64,000 nucleotides of DNA from Eriocheir sinensis (GCF_024679095.1 NC_066567.1:8332485-8396484), one strand, 5' to 3'. Shown: positions 14,531 to 27,195, counted from the stretch's first letter. Numbers and translations are program-made. The notes: generated by a model from the letters alone, not told the origin.

Positions 14531-15549
14531 CCCATCCTCTTTATCATATATATCAATGACCTAGAATCAGGACTGAAATCCACAATATCGAAATTTGCAG
14601 ATGACACCAAGGTGGGTGGAGATGCCCTCACAAAGACCGACTGCGAAATCATTCAGAAAGACCTCAATCACATTATCGAATGGTCGAAAAAATGGCAAAT
14701 GTCTTTTAATGTTGACAAATGCAAAGTCATGCACATTGGGTCCCAAAATAGTAACCACATATACATCATGAATGGGAGACCTCTGCAAGCGATGCAGGAG
14801 GAAAAGGATCTTGGAGTCACTATCAGCAGTGACCTGAAACACGCGAATCACTGTAAAAAAGCATACAACAAGGCCAACACTATGCTCGGGTTCATAGCGA
14901 GGAACTTCGAGTGTAAAACACCAGACGTGATGCTATCTTTGTATAATTCCATGGTAAGACCGCACCTCGAGTATGCAGCGGTTCTGGTCTTCCAATTACA
15001 GAAAGGACATTGCTTTACTGGAGAGGATTCAACGACGCGCCACAAAGATGATTCCAACCTTCAGGGCTCAACCGTACGAGGAACGACTCAAGCGACTCAA
15101 TCTCTTTACATTGGAGAAAAGACGCCTACGAGGGGATATGATTCAAGTCTTCAAGTATCTAAAAAAGTTCAGTAACGTCGATTACTCCAAATTCTTTGAA
15201 CTGCAAACCAACTCAAGAACTAGAAATAACGGTTTTCCCATTCAGTCGAGTCGATGTAACACAGACATTGGAAGGAGTTTCTTTTCAAACCGAGTCATCC
15301 GCCACTGGAACAATCTTCCCTCAGAAGTAGTAAATGCGAATACCATCAACTCCTTCAAATATAGAATCGACCGTCATTTCGCTGCGTCGGGAGTAAACTG
15401 AATAACGAGGGGCTTCCATCTGCTCCTCAATATCGAGGTGCTTTCATCTGCTCACCAAGCCCCAAGTGGCGGTCGAGGAGATTAAATCACCCAATCACCC
15501 AAGCCAATAGGCTTTCTGTTGCCTGCATTTCCATGTTTCCATGTTTCCT
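14430..15549 (+). mobile_element. 5'-truncated CR1-like LINE, reverse transcriptase C-terminal half
   Basis: The frame starts inside the palindrome (RQRVLL-like, then [17 protein letters not shown]), continues through the catalytic FADDTKV block and the KCKVMHIG block, and after about 14985 moves to another frame with RRATKMIPTFRAQPYEERL and the tail NRVIRHWNNLPSEVVNANTI, stopping at 15401. Two bases appear to be missing near 14985 compared with the related copy at 41-44 kb, so the frame is broken. The 3' UTR ends in CCATGTTT repeats (15530-15549), the kind of 8-bp tail that CR1 elements use. It is a dead, truncated insertion. Confidence 0.9.
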
Positions 15550-15804
15550 CCTCCACCACCACCACAAAATTAGTCGTCTATCTTTAACAACCCGTAAATT
15601 ACCTTGACGAGCTAATTGGGTGGTTCGGGCAGGTGAGTGAGACTACTTTTGTCCGCCCATTATTTTTTGTTCCCGTCTCTGAGCGAACTGGTGAGGAAAT
15701 AAAAAAGTGACATGAGGATAAAAAGAGAAGAAAAAAAGCTTTAATTCTCGTTTAGTATGGACGGCCGTGTGAAGCCTCGTTTGGTCCGTTTTTTTTTTTT
15801 TTTT

Positions 15805-15880
<76 letters not shown>

Positions 15881-16263
15881 GAATTTGAGTACGGAATCGT
15901 TTTAGAATAGAACCCAATGCGGTAGATTAGGGAAATTAAGGGAAGGAAGTGAAATGAAAGGGGAGGGAATGGAAGGGAAGGGAAGGGGAGGGAAGGAAAG
16001 GGGGGGAAGGGAAGGAAAGGAAAGGGAAGGGTAGGAAAGGAAATGGAAGGGAAGGAATGGAAGGGTAGGGAATGGAAGGGAATGGAAAGGAAGGGAAGGG
16101 AAGGGTAGGGAAGGGAAGGGAAGGCATCGTAAGGGAAGGAATTAAAGGGAAGATTAAGGTAAGGATCGATAGGTAAGGTAAATTTAGACTGTCTTGCATT
16201 AGAGTAGGAGAGGTTAGAACAGTCATTTTTTTTCTTTATCTTCCTTTTTTTTGTTTTAGATTA

Positions 16264-16330
<67 letters not shown>

Positions 16331-17013
16331 GACGTAATAGTGTCCCGTTGCTACGCCTCACCACCATCATCGTCATCATCAGTGTTTACCCGGTGAGGAG
16401 GGAGTCAAAATTCACCTAAATGCCCCTATTCCGCCGCCCATGACGAGACACTATGGACTTGGGTGAGTGGGAAGGGGAATATTGGACCTAAATTACATAT
16501 TATCATTGTCTTTTATGTGTAGGAGTTTGTTACTGCGGTGATTTGGTATTGTGAAGGGGCGTGGTGTGTCTCGGTGGACAAGGTTATGTAATGGAAGGGA
16601 AGGGAAGGGAAGGGAGGGAGAGGGAAAGGGAAGGAGAGGGAAGGGAAGGGGAGAAGAGGGAAAGGAAAGGAAGGGAAGGATAGGTATAGTAAGGGAAAGG
16701 AAGGGTAGGTATGGTAAGGCAAAGAAGGGTAGGTTAGTTTAGGTAAGGTAAGCATAGGTAAGGTATGGTAAGGTTAGACAAGGAAAGGGAAGGGTAGTGT
16801 GGGTAAGGTTAGGGAAGGGAAAGCAAGGGAGGTTTTGGTCTCGTTGGTCTAGTTTGATAGGCCTGCGGTAATTACCCAGACTTATTCATAGTGCTGACTG
16901 GCACCGTCCACATCAATTGTTTGGGTTGATCTCTGCGCCAGGGAAGAAGCATCAGCCAGGCATCTTCAACTTGATTACAGCAGCACCGCACTTACTCTAT
17001 TTGTTCCTTCCAG
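15550..17013. other. Repeat-rich region upstream of PGS1
   Basis: (GA)n at 15811-15877, GGAAG repeats at 15945-16170, (CT)n at 16266-16328 and GGAAG/GGTAAG repeats at 16585-16810. The last 150 bp are complex and may hold an untranslated first exon of PGS1, but no start site can be fixed. Confidence 0.65.
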
Positions 17014-17035
17014 GCGGTCTGTGCTGCCTCGGGTT

Positions 17036-20000
17036 ATGCACACACTGGGCTTTCTGAGGTGGCAGCACGTAGCATCGACAACAGCAGCAGCAGTAACGAC
17101 AGTAACATCAGCAGCGGCAGCACCAGCCCCCCTCCCCATGTCTTCCCCGCCTGCTCCATCCTCCCCTGGGCCAGCGCCGCTCACCCACCTCCTGCCACAG
17201 AGCTTCCACTGGCTGTATCAACACTGCCCAGCGTTTCCAATCAATGGCTCAAAGGTAATGGCTGACAGATGGCCACTGTATATCCCTTTTCATGTATAAT
17301 ATATTTTTAGATGAATATATTAATTATTCTTCAGATACATGCATTTTTTGGTAACCTTAGCATTTTAATTTAGATAGGCCTATTAGCTTCTTAGTATTGC
17401 TTATGATTTTATACATCTTTTCGGTTTTGTGTGTTCATTAATTGACATTTTTGTTGTTTTGGACGTGTACGTCAACCTTTTAATCCATTAACCTATTTTT
17501 TGTTATCAGGTGCGGGTGATTGTTGACCCGAGGGAGTTCTACCAGGAGCTGCTGGACAAAGCCAGGGGAGCCAAGGAGAGGATCAGCATCTCCTCGCTGT
17601 ACCTCGGCACCGGCAAGCTGGAGGAGCAGCTGGTAATGGCCTGATGGTGGTGCTTGCTTTATCTCTGGTGCAGGGCTCTAATGGTTGCTAGTTGCTACTA
17701 GGATTATTTTTTCATTTTCTTTTTTTTTATAAGTACAGAAGTAAACATTTTCAAACCATTATTCCTTCAATTTCTCACTAGGGGAATAAATTTCAGTAAG
17801 ATAAAATAAGGGAAGCACAAGCCCAGGAGCCTGAGTGTGTTTGAATGTAAGGTCCGTATTTTCAGACACTTTCGACTCTCGCATCAAACATTTCCAAAGG
17901 CCACAAAGGAGATAAGTTGGGTTCTCATGAGTGTTTTTTCACATTCATGGTTTAGAACCCTTGTCAAACTATCACTAGGCTTATAGAACTACTCACAGAA
18001 TCACCCACAACCTCTATGATGTATGTGTGTGTATTTACCTAGTTGCAGTATTACAGGGCCTGGGCTTAGGCTCGTGTGGTCCCGACTCTGTATCTGTATT
18101 TATCCAACTTTTCCTTAAAGCTTTGCACACTCTTCAACGATACTACATCCTCACTGAGTCTGTTCCAAACCTCTATATTTCTTTGCGGGAAGCTATATTT
18201 CTTTGTCTCTCAAGCATCTTCCTTTCCTCAATTTTTTACTGTGTCCTCTTGTGTGTGTGTGTGTGTGTGTGTGAGCCCCAAAATGTTTGAAAATAAAGGA
18301 CCAAAGTTATTGGTTATAAAGTTGTACATCATCGCCCTTCCCCAGGTGGCGGCAGTGGGTGAGCGGGCGACAGCGGTGGAAGGGCTGCAGGTGCGCTGGC
18401 TGCTGGACCACACCCGAGGCTCCCGAGGTCCCCACAGCTCTCGCTCCATGCTGCGGCCGCTCCTGATGCAGCACCCACAGTCGTGCTCAGTGAGTGTGGC
18501 GCCTAATGGACTTTTTACGATTAATCAATTATTTTTTTGTCTTTACACTATATATTCCTTTTTGTATGCAATTCATTTTTGTTTAGATTTATTTGTGATT
18601 CTTGATATGTGTTTCATGGTCCACTCCAGCATTTCAAGTTAGATATTGGCTTTTTAGTGTTGCATGATTTTATACTCACCCTTTAACCCAATAGCTGCAG
18701 GTATCATGTTTCTTAAAGGCCCCTCTAAGCGAGAAAAATTAGAAAAATCATCACTCACACAAACCATTTCATAATGTATATCAGTGCATTTGTGATCAGC
18801 TTATGCATCATCTATTTTGGGGGGATTATATCATGGCACAAATTTGGCCCGTCGCTGCTACACAGTTAAGCCACAATTTTGGCCCATCACTGCTACTGGG
18901 TTAACATTTGCTTGTGCATTTATAGGTGCTATCTTTGTTTTTAGGCTTGTACATCAGCCTGTCAAGAGGAATGGGAGAAACTGTTTGCATAGCTGGTTAT
19001 AGAAGAATACAAAGCATGAGGAGGGAGAGAGGCTGTTTAGGGCATCTGTAATGTAAGATGAAGGATTAGGAATAAAAAGTTGGGAGGGATGAACATTGGG
19101 AAGCATAGGAGAATGAGGATGGTAGAAGTTGCTCACAAAAAAAAAAGTAACAACAAATTGTTTCTCTGCAGGTGTCACTGTACCACACTCCAACGCTGCG
19201 AGGGTTGCTGCGTCGCCTCATTCCACAGCGCTGGAACGAGACGATCGGCCTCCAGCACATGAAGCTCTACGTGTTTGACGACTCGTTGGTCATCTCAGGG
19301 TGAGGCGCCGTGGTCTGGTCACCTGAGTATCAATTTTTTCTTCTAATTTGTCATGTTAATATTGTGTTGTCATTTATTATCGGTTGTTATCTATGTTGCA
19401 AACTTTCCTTGCTATTATTTTTTGTAGATTCATATTGACTATCAAATTTAAATCAAGTTAGTTCAGGATAGTGTGTGTAATTTAAGGATAATTAACAAGC
19501 TTTATTAGTACAGATTATGAAAGTTTCAACATTACCAAATAGTATAAAGTGCAAAATACTATGAAGTGCAATATTTCCAGGGCCAACTTGAGCAACGACT
19601 ACTTCACAAACCGGCAGGACCGCTACATGGTGTTTGATAACTGCCCGGCGCTGGCCGCCTTCTACCACCGCCTCATAGAGACCGTCAGCCGCCATTCCCT
19701 CCAGCTGGCCACCGACGACTCCACCTCCATGGGGTCACACACCACTCTCCACCCCTACCTGGTTAGTTCTGTATTGCCACACTCAAGCCCAGGCCAGTGA
19801 TGCCTCTGGCACAGGATAATGTACGTTGATATCCATGGGTGTCAGATGCAAGGAAGGTCAGTCCCCTACAAGTCAATCCTCCCCAAGCTGAGCTGCCAGA
19901 GAAGTGCTGTGACAAGTACAGGAGAGGCTCACAACTCAGAGATGCAGGCCACAGCACCAACTTACACCTTGTACCTAGACATGAGGGTAGGGTGTAAACA

Positions 20001-22057
20001 ACGCACTCATAATACATTTTGCCAGGCTAAAGTGCAGGTGGATTTGTGGTCTCCTTCCCACTTATCGAGGAACAAGGTATATAAGTTGTGTGCTGTGGTC
20101 TGCATCAAGATGAGCGGTGAGCCTCTTTGGTATGTGGCGGGTTATCTTGAAGGGGGCAGACTTTACTTGCATCTGACACCTACCTATGTGCATTTGTTTT
20201 ATCCTGTGCCAGGGCAGTTTGAGCCTCGAAACGTAAGTAACAAGATTGCATGAGGTACAGTAAATCATTTTTATTGTTTTTTACAGTAAGATTTCTGCTT
20301 CAGAGTGACTTCAAGAAATACTGCTCGGCCATGAGGGAGTCTGTGCAGCAGCTGTGGAGTGATGAGTGCAGCAAGACACCACTGAGACTTGGCTTTGACG
20401 AGGAGAATAACATCTCCGCAAGGACCCAGAGAAGGACTCTGGACAGCTCTGCCCCGCCTGACACATCCCTCGACACCCTGGTCTTCCCAACGGTCCAGAT
20501 GGGTCCCTTCGGCATCACCAACGATGGCTACGTGACCAAGAGGTTCCTGAGCACTGCTGAGGAGGGCTCCCGGATCCACCTTGCTTCAGGCTACTTCAAC
20601 TTGACGGAGGAGTACATGCAGTGCGTCCTTGGGGAGTCACAGGCATCGTACAGCATCCTGATGGCCCATCCTGAGGTTAGACAAGGTTGGGGGATAAGTA
20701 GATGGCTGTAGATCCTAGTTCACGAACTGAATAAAGTAACTGGCCCAGAAGCCCTGCCCACGCATCCCTAGCTATGGGAGCTGATTGATTGGATAAAAGG
20801 ATATGGAGTCAGTTACCTTGGAGGGAGGGCAAGTGAGGGGATAGGGCTTCTGGACAAGATGTGTGATGGCTATAATTAGGAATTCACATACCAGCACAGA
20901 TTATAATTATGTCCAGAAGTTTACTACCTCTTCCACGACTAACACTACACCACACACCTACAGGCTAATGGGTTCCTTGGTGCCGGGGGCTTCGCGGGGG
21001 CCATCCCAGCGGCTTACACTCACCTGGCACGGCTGTTCTTCGGGCGGGTGAGGGCTGGGGGTCAGGAGCAGCGGTTGAGCCTCCACGAGTACCGGCGCCA
21101 GGGCTGGACCTTCCACGCCAAGGGTCTGTGGTACACCCACCCAGGACACTTGCTGCCCTCGCTCACCATGGTCGGCTCTCCTAACTTTGGTGAGTGTGAA
21201 GAGCAATGTTGCCAGATTGTCGCACTCAGCCACTTATATCTCCCGACTTCCTATCCCGAAAGTGCCTCCTGGGCCCCAATAAAAAAACTCATTTAAAGTT
21301 ATCGTTAAAAGTTAGATCCTAATGTCTCTTGGCAATAGTTAGAGCACAGTATTTACCGGTTTCTGACGCATAACTATTACCAAGAGACATCGGGATCTAA
21401 CTCTTTTAACGATAACTATAAATGGGTTTCTTAATTGGGGCCCAGGAGACAGTTTCGGGGTAGGAAGTCGGGAAATATAAGCGGCTGAGTACGACAACCT
21501 GGCAACATTGATGAAGAGGTGGCGTTCTTGTCTCAATTTGTCTTGTCCTGCATCTCATTTAGTTGTGATTTTTTCTCCTTTAAGCCCCCTGCAAATGGTG
21601 GGAATAGCATTAGAATAGATTGTCCTTTCCTGGTGGTGTTAGTGTGTGTTATAGTCTTATATGGGGGGGGCGTAGGGATCAGAAAAAGCTTATTATTTAT
21701 TTGGGAGAACCTCAAGAATAATTAACCATTTAAACGATAACCATGTATGAAGGCAGTTTTTGGGTCAGAAATTGGCAAACATAAGAGGCAGAGTACGACA
21801 ATCTGGCAACGTTGGTCTAGTGTCAACCTGCTAAAATCTCCTATGACCATCCAGGGTGGCGGTCAGTCCAGCGAGACCTTGAGAGCCAGGTGGTGGTGGT
21901 GACTAGGAACCCGGCGCTGCGCAAGGCCCTGCATGAGGAGCACAGCCGCCTCTACGCCCAGGGCACACAGGTCACGGATGACACCTTCACTGTGCCAGGC
22001 CGGGCGGTGCCACTCTGGGTGCGCTGTGTCATGCCCATCATCAAGGTCTTCTTCTAG
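17036..22057 (+). CDS. PGS1: CDP-diacylglycerol-glycerol-3-phosphate 3-phosphatidyltransferase
   Basis: Eight coding exons: 17036-17254, 17510-17632, 18346-18489, 19172-19299, 19581-19761, 20304-20675, 20964-21189, 21855-22057. All introns are GT-AG with matching phase, and the total is 532 codons (531 residues; animal relatives are about 550). The enzyme makes phosphatidylglycerophosphate from CDP-diacylglycerol and glycerol-3-phosphate in mitochondria, the committed step to cardiolipin. Evidence is the phospholipase D-type double HKD fold: H191-M-K193 with D198 and then SGANLSNDYF, and H440-A-K442 followed by TMVGSPNFG. The block ISISSLYLGTG at about 95-105 is also typical of the family. 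The first 60 residues are Ala/Ser/Pro-rich with few acidic residues, as in a mitochondrial presequence. The ATG at 17036 is the first in frame after an acceptor-like site at 17013, so a 5' UTR exon is likely upstream. Confidence 0.96.
17845..17968 (-). repeat. Interspersed repeat R, inverted copy in PGS1 intron 2
   Basis: The reverse complement carries the family blocks around GATAGTTTGAC, a run resembling CATGAATGTGAAAAAACACTC and GGCCTTTGGAAATG, in the same order as the arrays at 35.0-35.7 and 37.1-38.1 kb. No coding capacity. Confidence 0.7.
18014..18250 (-). mobile_element. LINE 3' end, family with TAGGTAAATACA tail
   Basis: Lies in PGS1 intron 2. On the minus strand the last reverse-transcriptase codons can be read (VWNRLSEDVVSLKSVQSFK, then KLDKYRY and a stop), followed by a short 3' UTR ending ACTAGGTAAATACACAC. 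The copy at 26.2-26.4 kb has the same C-terminus and tail. It is a severely 5'-truncated relic. Confidence 0.8.
18683..18904 (+). mobile_element. TTAA-type MITE, family A, copy 2
   Basis: In PGS1 intron 3. TTAACCCAATAGCTGC at the left and GCTACTGGGTTAA at the right form inverted ends with TTAA on both sides. The interior matches the 4.1-kb copy nearly base for base over the CTCTAAGCGAGAAAAAT and ATCATCACTCAC blocks. This is the best-preserved copy. Confidence 0.85.
19806..20212. mobile_element. Fold-back element in PGS1 intron 5
   Basis: The two halves are imperfect reverse complements around a centre near 20009. CTGGCACAGGATAATG at the left pairs with the closing ATCCTGTGCCAG. GGTGTCAGATGCAAG pairs with CTTGCATCTGACACC. 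GAGAGGCTCAC and GATGCAGGCCACAGCACC pair with their counterparts near 20080-20130. Arms are about 180 bp. No frame of note lies inside. Confidence 0.82.
21204..21510. mobile_element. Fold-back MITE in PGS1 intron 7
   Basis: CAATGTTGCCAGATTGTCG at the left pairs with ACAACCTGGCAACATTG at the right, and the arms stay complementary inward for about 140 bp, through the CTCCTGGGCCCCAAT / ATTGGGGCCCAGGAG pair to the AATGTCTCTTGG / CCAAGAGACAT pair. The loop is about 35 nt. Related sequence occurs at 21722-21815 and 60020-60183. Confidence 0.87.
21722..21815 (+). mobile_element. Half copy of the fold-back MITE
   Basis: Matches only the right arm of the 21.2-21.5 kb element: TTTAAACGATAACCATGTATG, GAGTACGACAATCTGGCAACG at the end. 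It is in the same PGS1 intron, about 210 bp further on. Confidence 0.7.
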
Positions 22058-22432
22058 TGACTGGGGATCGTCAAGCAGTATTACTTACTTTACTTCCGAG
22101 CAATCAAGACACTTCCCGGTGCTGGACGTTAGTGGTTAATTTATTTTCTGTGGTACGCAAGATCCCTGGCCTGTAACAAGACTAACCTTCCCTTACTCTA
22201 CTTGTGCTGGTCACAATTGTTACTGTATTCCTCTACTCCTGGAATATCTTTATTAATCTACATTAGATTCATAATTGTCTGCAGCTACTCGAGCAAGGAT
22301 AAGATTCCACTGCAATACTACAAAAGCCATTTTTGATTTTAAGAAGGAATAGTTAATGATGTTATATAGAAGTATTTTAGTAACAGTCTTGTTTGAATTT
22401 CTCTAACAATACTGGTTCACTGTGATGTAAAT

Positions 22433-22438
22433 AATAAA
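22433..22438 (+). promoter_or_regulatory. PGS1 polyadenylation signal AATAAA
   Basis: Canonical AATAAA about 375 nt after the PGS1 stop, with no closer one, which places the 3' UTR end near 22455-22465. Confidence 0.75.
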
Positions 22439-22465
22439 CTGTACAAACAATCATTTCCATTTGAC

Positions 22466-25349
22466 TCCAGCTCTCACTTCCTCCTGCCCGGCTGGGGGTT
22501 ACCTGCAATGAAACACATCGTTCTTTTGTAATTCTTTAATGTACATAAGAGTGAGTCCATGTCACAATCAAAATAATCACAGCAAATTTCTTTGTTCTTA
22601 AAAACATCTGTTGCATAGCCTTAGCTGTTAAAAATATAATTCCTTTGCCAAACACCTGAATGGTTTGTAGGAGAACACACTGGTACGAGAAGGCATTTGG
22701 TACGCTTTGTAACGCCAGACGCTGAAAATAACATTGTCTATATTTGTGCAACATTCATCTTACACTAATTCTTTATTGCAATTTTACAAGGCCATTTAAA
22801 ACTTGATCTGATAAAATAATTTCTATATCATTTATATATATAAATCATTTAACATTTTGCTTAGCAATTCATAAGACTTCACAGTAATCTTTTCATTACC
22901 ACAGAAACAATGTGACTAGAAAACCTTGTAGATTTTATACTTTACTCCCTAACACCATGACAGCAGAATGACCCTAAAATGTAAAACTATCGTCAAACTT
23001 AAAAACCTAAAATATGAAAACTATCGTCAAACTTAAAACTTAAGAATGCCCACCATGCAAGCAACAGCCTGGAGAAGCAGACTGACTCACCTCCACCGAG
23101 GCAAGGTGAGCACAGACCACCGGTAATGCCACTGAGTACGCCGTGAGCCTCGCCACGCTCGGCCCTGCTCCACTCACGGCACAGAGATCATGGCCACCAA
23201 CAGTACACAGACGGGCCACTTGCACATGAACTGAATGCACATGGGTGTGTGCACGCACACACGCATACACACACACACTAGACAAAACGTTTATGCATAT
23301 TTTTGTTTTGCTAACAGCATATTACAAACCGTTTGTTAGAGCATAAGGCAAGACTTCTAAGGAAATTTCGTTGAAAGGACCAGCAATGCAAGGCTTTCTG
23401 GATACTCACGAACGGAGCTACTTTAGGTAGACAGACCCGGTCTAGTGCAAGATCACTGGTAAGTATATTAAAGGACTGGAGATGTAACTAAGATTACTGG
23501 AGGGGTTACAGACCCTAAGATATTGCAAAACACCTGAAGAGTGGGGCAGCGCAGGATTTAAAAATGATAAAACAAACCCTAAAGATAAAGAAGGACAGTG
23601 TCCTTGATATTAAGAATAAAAAGTTACTCAAAGTCATTAAGATTTTCTGATTAATGGTTAGGATGTCAATGAATTTTCTAATCAAATTGGTAACTCATCA
23701 TGGCTGCTGCCAACTTTATGTGGACGTTTGCAAAGCTGCATTGGACGTATCAACGGTCAATGGTGGAGTTTGATTAGATTCCCACGGTCAAAATATAACA
23801 TTTTGTTCTATCTTTAAATAAACTGAGGCGAGCTACTGTTGGTATGTTCTGTGTTTATCGTCCTTGAGGGAAGGATTTAGAGGGAACAAGCACTCCATAC
23901 ATGAACTAAATTAAAACTGCCATTCACAATTATCTCCCTCACTTATGACCCTCCCAACTCACACACTCATCACAAAATTATCACAAGTCCAAACAGCCTC
24001 AACACTAAGCTTAAGTGACTGAACAACTGCAAACCAATCTCCTGCTATCCCTTCCATCTAGTCTGGCATAGTCACATCTCCTGCACCTCATCTCCACTGC
24101 CACCGCACGCATCCTTTTCTGTTTCTGCTTGTTCTAACGCCGTATCAAGTGTAACATGATGTACAGTACGCAGTATACTCCAGTGTTGAGTTAGATAAAA
24201 GAAAAATTACGTCGCTGAAACTAAGACGACTTCAAGCGGAAAACTGATTGCTAATGAAATTCAACAAGGCAATGTGTGCAGAGGTAGCCGAGATACAGGG
24301 CCAGAAACCTTTAACACATCCTCACTAAAAGAACAAAAATAGAAACAAAGGGCGAATAAAAACAACCTCGACCAAAACGACAACTCCATACAAACGGCAA
24401 CATGTGCAGGGACTCGAGTGTGTGTGGAGGGAGACAAGTTGACAACAGACACTCGTAACTATCACACTACAAGACCCAGACAAGCCGAGGAGACACCACC
24501 ACGAACGCTGCCGAGACCCCAAACAAAGCTGCCTCATGGGGGTGCTAAGGGGAGCCTGAGACGAGGAGAAATGGCCTCCAGTAAATCCACGGAGAAATGT
24601 GATTAGTTTAACTCATTGATGACACTCAACATTTACCTCTATACTTGGTTATGTATGTTTGTATAGTATTAAAGCTTTCACTGAGAGGAATGTGTATTTA
24701 AAGCTCTCTCTCTCTCTCACACTCTTAAAAGTAAAAATATCCTCTATCACACACCCTTAAAAAGTAAAGATTCTCGCTCGCTTTTCGCTCTCCAACAGTA
24801 ATATTGCAAAGCTCTCTCTCTCTCACATGGTTAAAGTAAAAATATCCTCTATCACACCCTTAAATGTAAAAATGCTCTTTCTCTCTAAACTTAATATCGC
24901 AAACATTAAAATCGAACCGAGTCTATGGAACAGAACACCACAAACACGCACACACACATTATCAAAAATACAAAACGGCGACGCTGCTGCGCTAAGTAAA
25001 AAAGCGTTAAGAAAGGATCAGTCAATAACTCGCAAAGAATCTAACCAACTAATCTAAGGGGATCAGGTTACAGCAAAACATGTCTCAGCGTGTCGGAACT
25101 TAAATAAGCAGTTACAGGTTATCGTGTAAATGCCAGCAAACCTTTCTCTCTGGACTACTCAAGCTGGCATTTACTGAACAGCTAAAACTTGCCTGTGTGT
25201 AATAGAAGATAAGTGAATTAACATGTAACACAACCTGCATCGACCTAAACTATTATGCAACACACACGCACACACACACCTTCACTGTCCCCGTAAGAGC
25301 AAGAGGGGAGTGATGTGCAAGGAAGGAAAAATCTGCTCTTTCGTAAGTA
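22466..25349. other. Intergenic DNA between PGS1 and the MITE cluster, no gene
   Basis: AT-rich complex DNA without long open frames. A tandem AAACTATCGTCAAACTTAAAA motif occurs at 22984-23040, and short CTCTCTC/ACAC stretches with repeated AAAATATCCTCTATCACAC words at 24710-24890. Short frames at 23040-23285 and 24418-24606 have no domain. Confidence 0.65.
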
Positions 25350-26147
25350 TTAACCCCTTCAACACAAGGACGCATATACTGCGTCCTTGCGTGCCCCGTA
25401 CCATATCCGAGGACGCGTATACTGTGTCCTGGCTCGCTTTAGCCAGCATACGAGTTATTTCTTCCCGGATATTGTAAGATAGTTTTTAGGATGTAGGTCG
25501 TATATGATAGTGTCTTATTTGACTTTCATTGTTATTACTGTGTAAAATCGTAAGTGTGTCTTGTGTACATTTGTACTTGACAGTAACAATCAATTCTAAC
25601 AGAAAATAACAAAAATAATAAGAAAGAAGTGATATATGTGTATGTGTGTGGAGTTCCTATTCCCTTGTGTTGCCAAGTGGTTGGCTATTTTTTAAAGTGC
25701 ATTGTCTGACCATCACCTTGGCTCTGGGACACGGGCTTGCATGGGAGCTGCAGCCTCCCCTTCCTGCTTTCCTCTCACACCCATCTTGATGAGGTAGATG
25801 AAGATGATCTCTTTTTAACCCCTTCACTATGGCCGGGCCAAAACAGCGCCCCGCGCTGTATCCAGTTTTGCCGCGCGCACCAAATTTCAAATGTCGCTAT
25901 TGAATATAACAGGTTTTCAGCCATAAACTCAACATAATCATCATGTATTATATATGAAAACATGCAAAGTTAAATGGTGCACATAAAGTAACATAAGTTA
26001 ATTGATAATTTTGAGATGTAAGCATAAATATAGAGATAAAATAACGTATATTGGCTAAAGCGAGCTAGGACGCAGAATGCTCATCCATGGATATGGTACG
26101 GGGCACGCAAGGACGCAGTATACGCGTCCTCGTGTTGAAGGGGTTAA
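25350..26147. mobile_element. Long-inverted-repeat TTAA element with an inner MITE segment
   Basis: The outer ends are TTAACCCCTTCAACACAAGG and TCGTGTTGAAGGGGTTAA. The arms stay reverse-complementary for roughly 100 bp, through GTCCTTGCGTGCCCCGTACC / GGTACGGGGCACGCAAGGAC to GCTCGCTTTAGCCA / GGCTAAAGCGAGC. At 25815 a second TTAACCCCTTCACTATGGCC start appears, and about 200 bp after it match the element at 27.2-27.5 kb in reverse. No transposase frame is visible, so it is non-autonomous. Confidence 0.82.
25815..26040 (+). mobile_element. MITE family B segment, right end missing
   Basis: TTAACCCCTTCACTATGGCCG, then GGCCAAAACAGCGC, ATAAACTCAACATAATCATC and ATGTATTATATATG, all matching the reverse complement of 27196-27465. 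The far terminus seen in that copy is not found here. It lies inside the larger 25.35-26.15 kb element. Confidence 0.72.
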
Positions 26148-26194
26148 CTGTGAGAACGCAGGGGCTGAGAAGACATAGGAAGAAACTTAATAAA

Positions 26195-26412
26195 GGAATC
26201 TGTTTGAGTGACTTAAGAAAAGTATAGTTTTCCATGTAGAAGTGTTAACACATGGAACAGCTTGCGGGAAGAGGTGGTGGAGGCGAACAGTATCCAACAA
26301 ATGAAGGAAAGGCTGGATAAAAGTAGATATAAAGACTGGACTATTAGAGCTTAGCTCAGGCCCGGTAGATTACAAATAGGCAAATACAAATAGGTAAATA
26401 CACACACACACA
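26195..26412 (+). mobile_element. LINE 3' end, TAGGTAAATACA-tail family
   Basis: Reads VNTWNSLREEVVEANSIQQM, KERLDKSRYKDW, then stop, followed by TAGGCAAATACAAATAGGTAAATACAC, the same tail as the copy in PGS1 intron 2. Only the last 40 or so codons of the reverse transcriptase remain. Confidence 0.82.
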
Positions 26413-27195
26413 CGACCCACCTCCAGGAGGACGGCCTTTCAACCTTTTACTCCGTCAAATCTGTAAATATTGCTGGTGAATCAGTGGGATATTTTCCATG
26501 ATCTTATGTCTGTGTCCTTCCCTTCCTTCTCCTCCACAAATCTATTTATCACAACTAATATAACAAAATACAATTCAGCAGCTACACGTCAACAATGCAT
26601 AACGCAAATTTATATGTATATTTATGCATACATCTCATAACTATCAATAGGCGCACCTAACATCACCGTAGCCAATCCAGGATTCAGTACGTTTCCTAAC
26701 TAGTAGAAGGTAATGTTATATTTGTATTTCGTAAAGAATCCTTGTAACCAAAAACTAACTAAAATTATGAGTAATCTTTTTCTTGAACACAACATTGAAT
26801 AAACAACAGAACAATAATATGAAAATATGAATACTACCCCGAGGACCGAGGCTGCTCCCACGCCATTTTGCGGGTGTCAGATACCTGAAATAGCATATTT
26901 TTACTGCGCAAAGCAGGTGATGTCACTTATTGTGACTTCGTGAGCTTTCATATTTATATATTTGTGTATATTTCATGGTGGCAAAACTTACATTACCTGT
27001 TTCACTTACTAGTGACACGAAATGGTGCCTGTTTATCACAATAGAATTTCACTCAAACAAGTGAATCAGACCCCACAGAAATATTGCCAGTGTGTGTATG
27101 AATGAATACAAAGATAAGCACATACTTTGATTTAACTCTAGGATGTCTCGTGGATCATTAGTAAATAAAAACAAAACATCTGGATAGGCTACTCT
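26413..27195. other. AT-rich intergenic DNA, nothing recognised
   Basis: Complex AT-rich sequence without open frames of interest, splice structure or repeats that I can identify. Confidence 0.6.
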
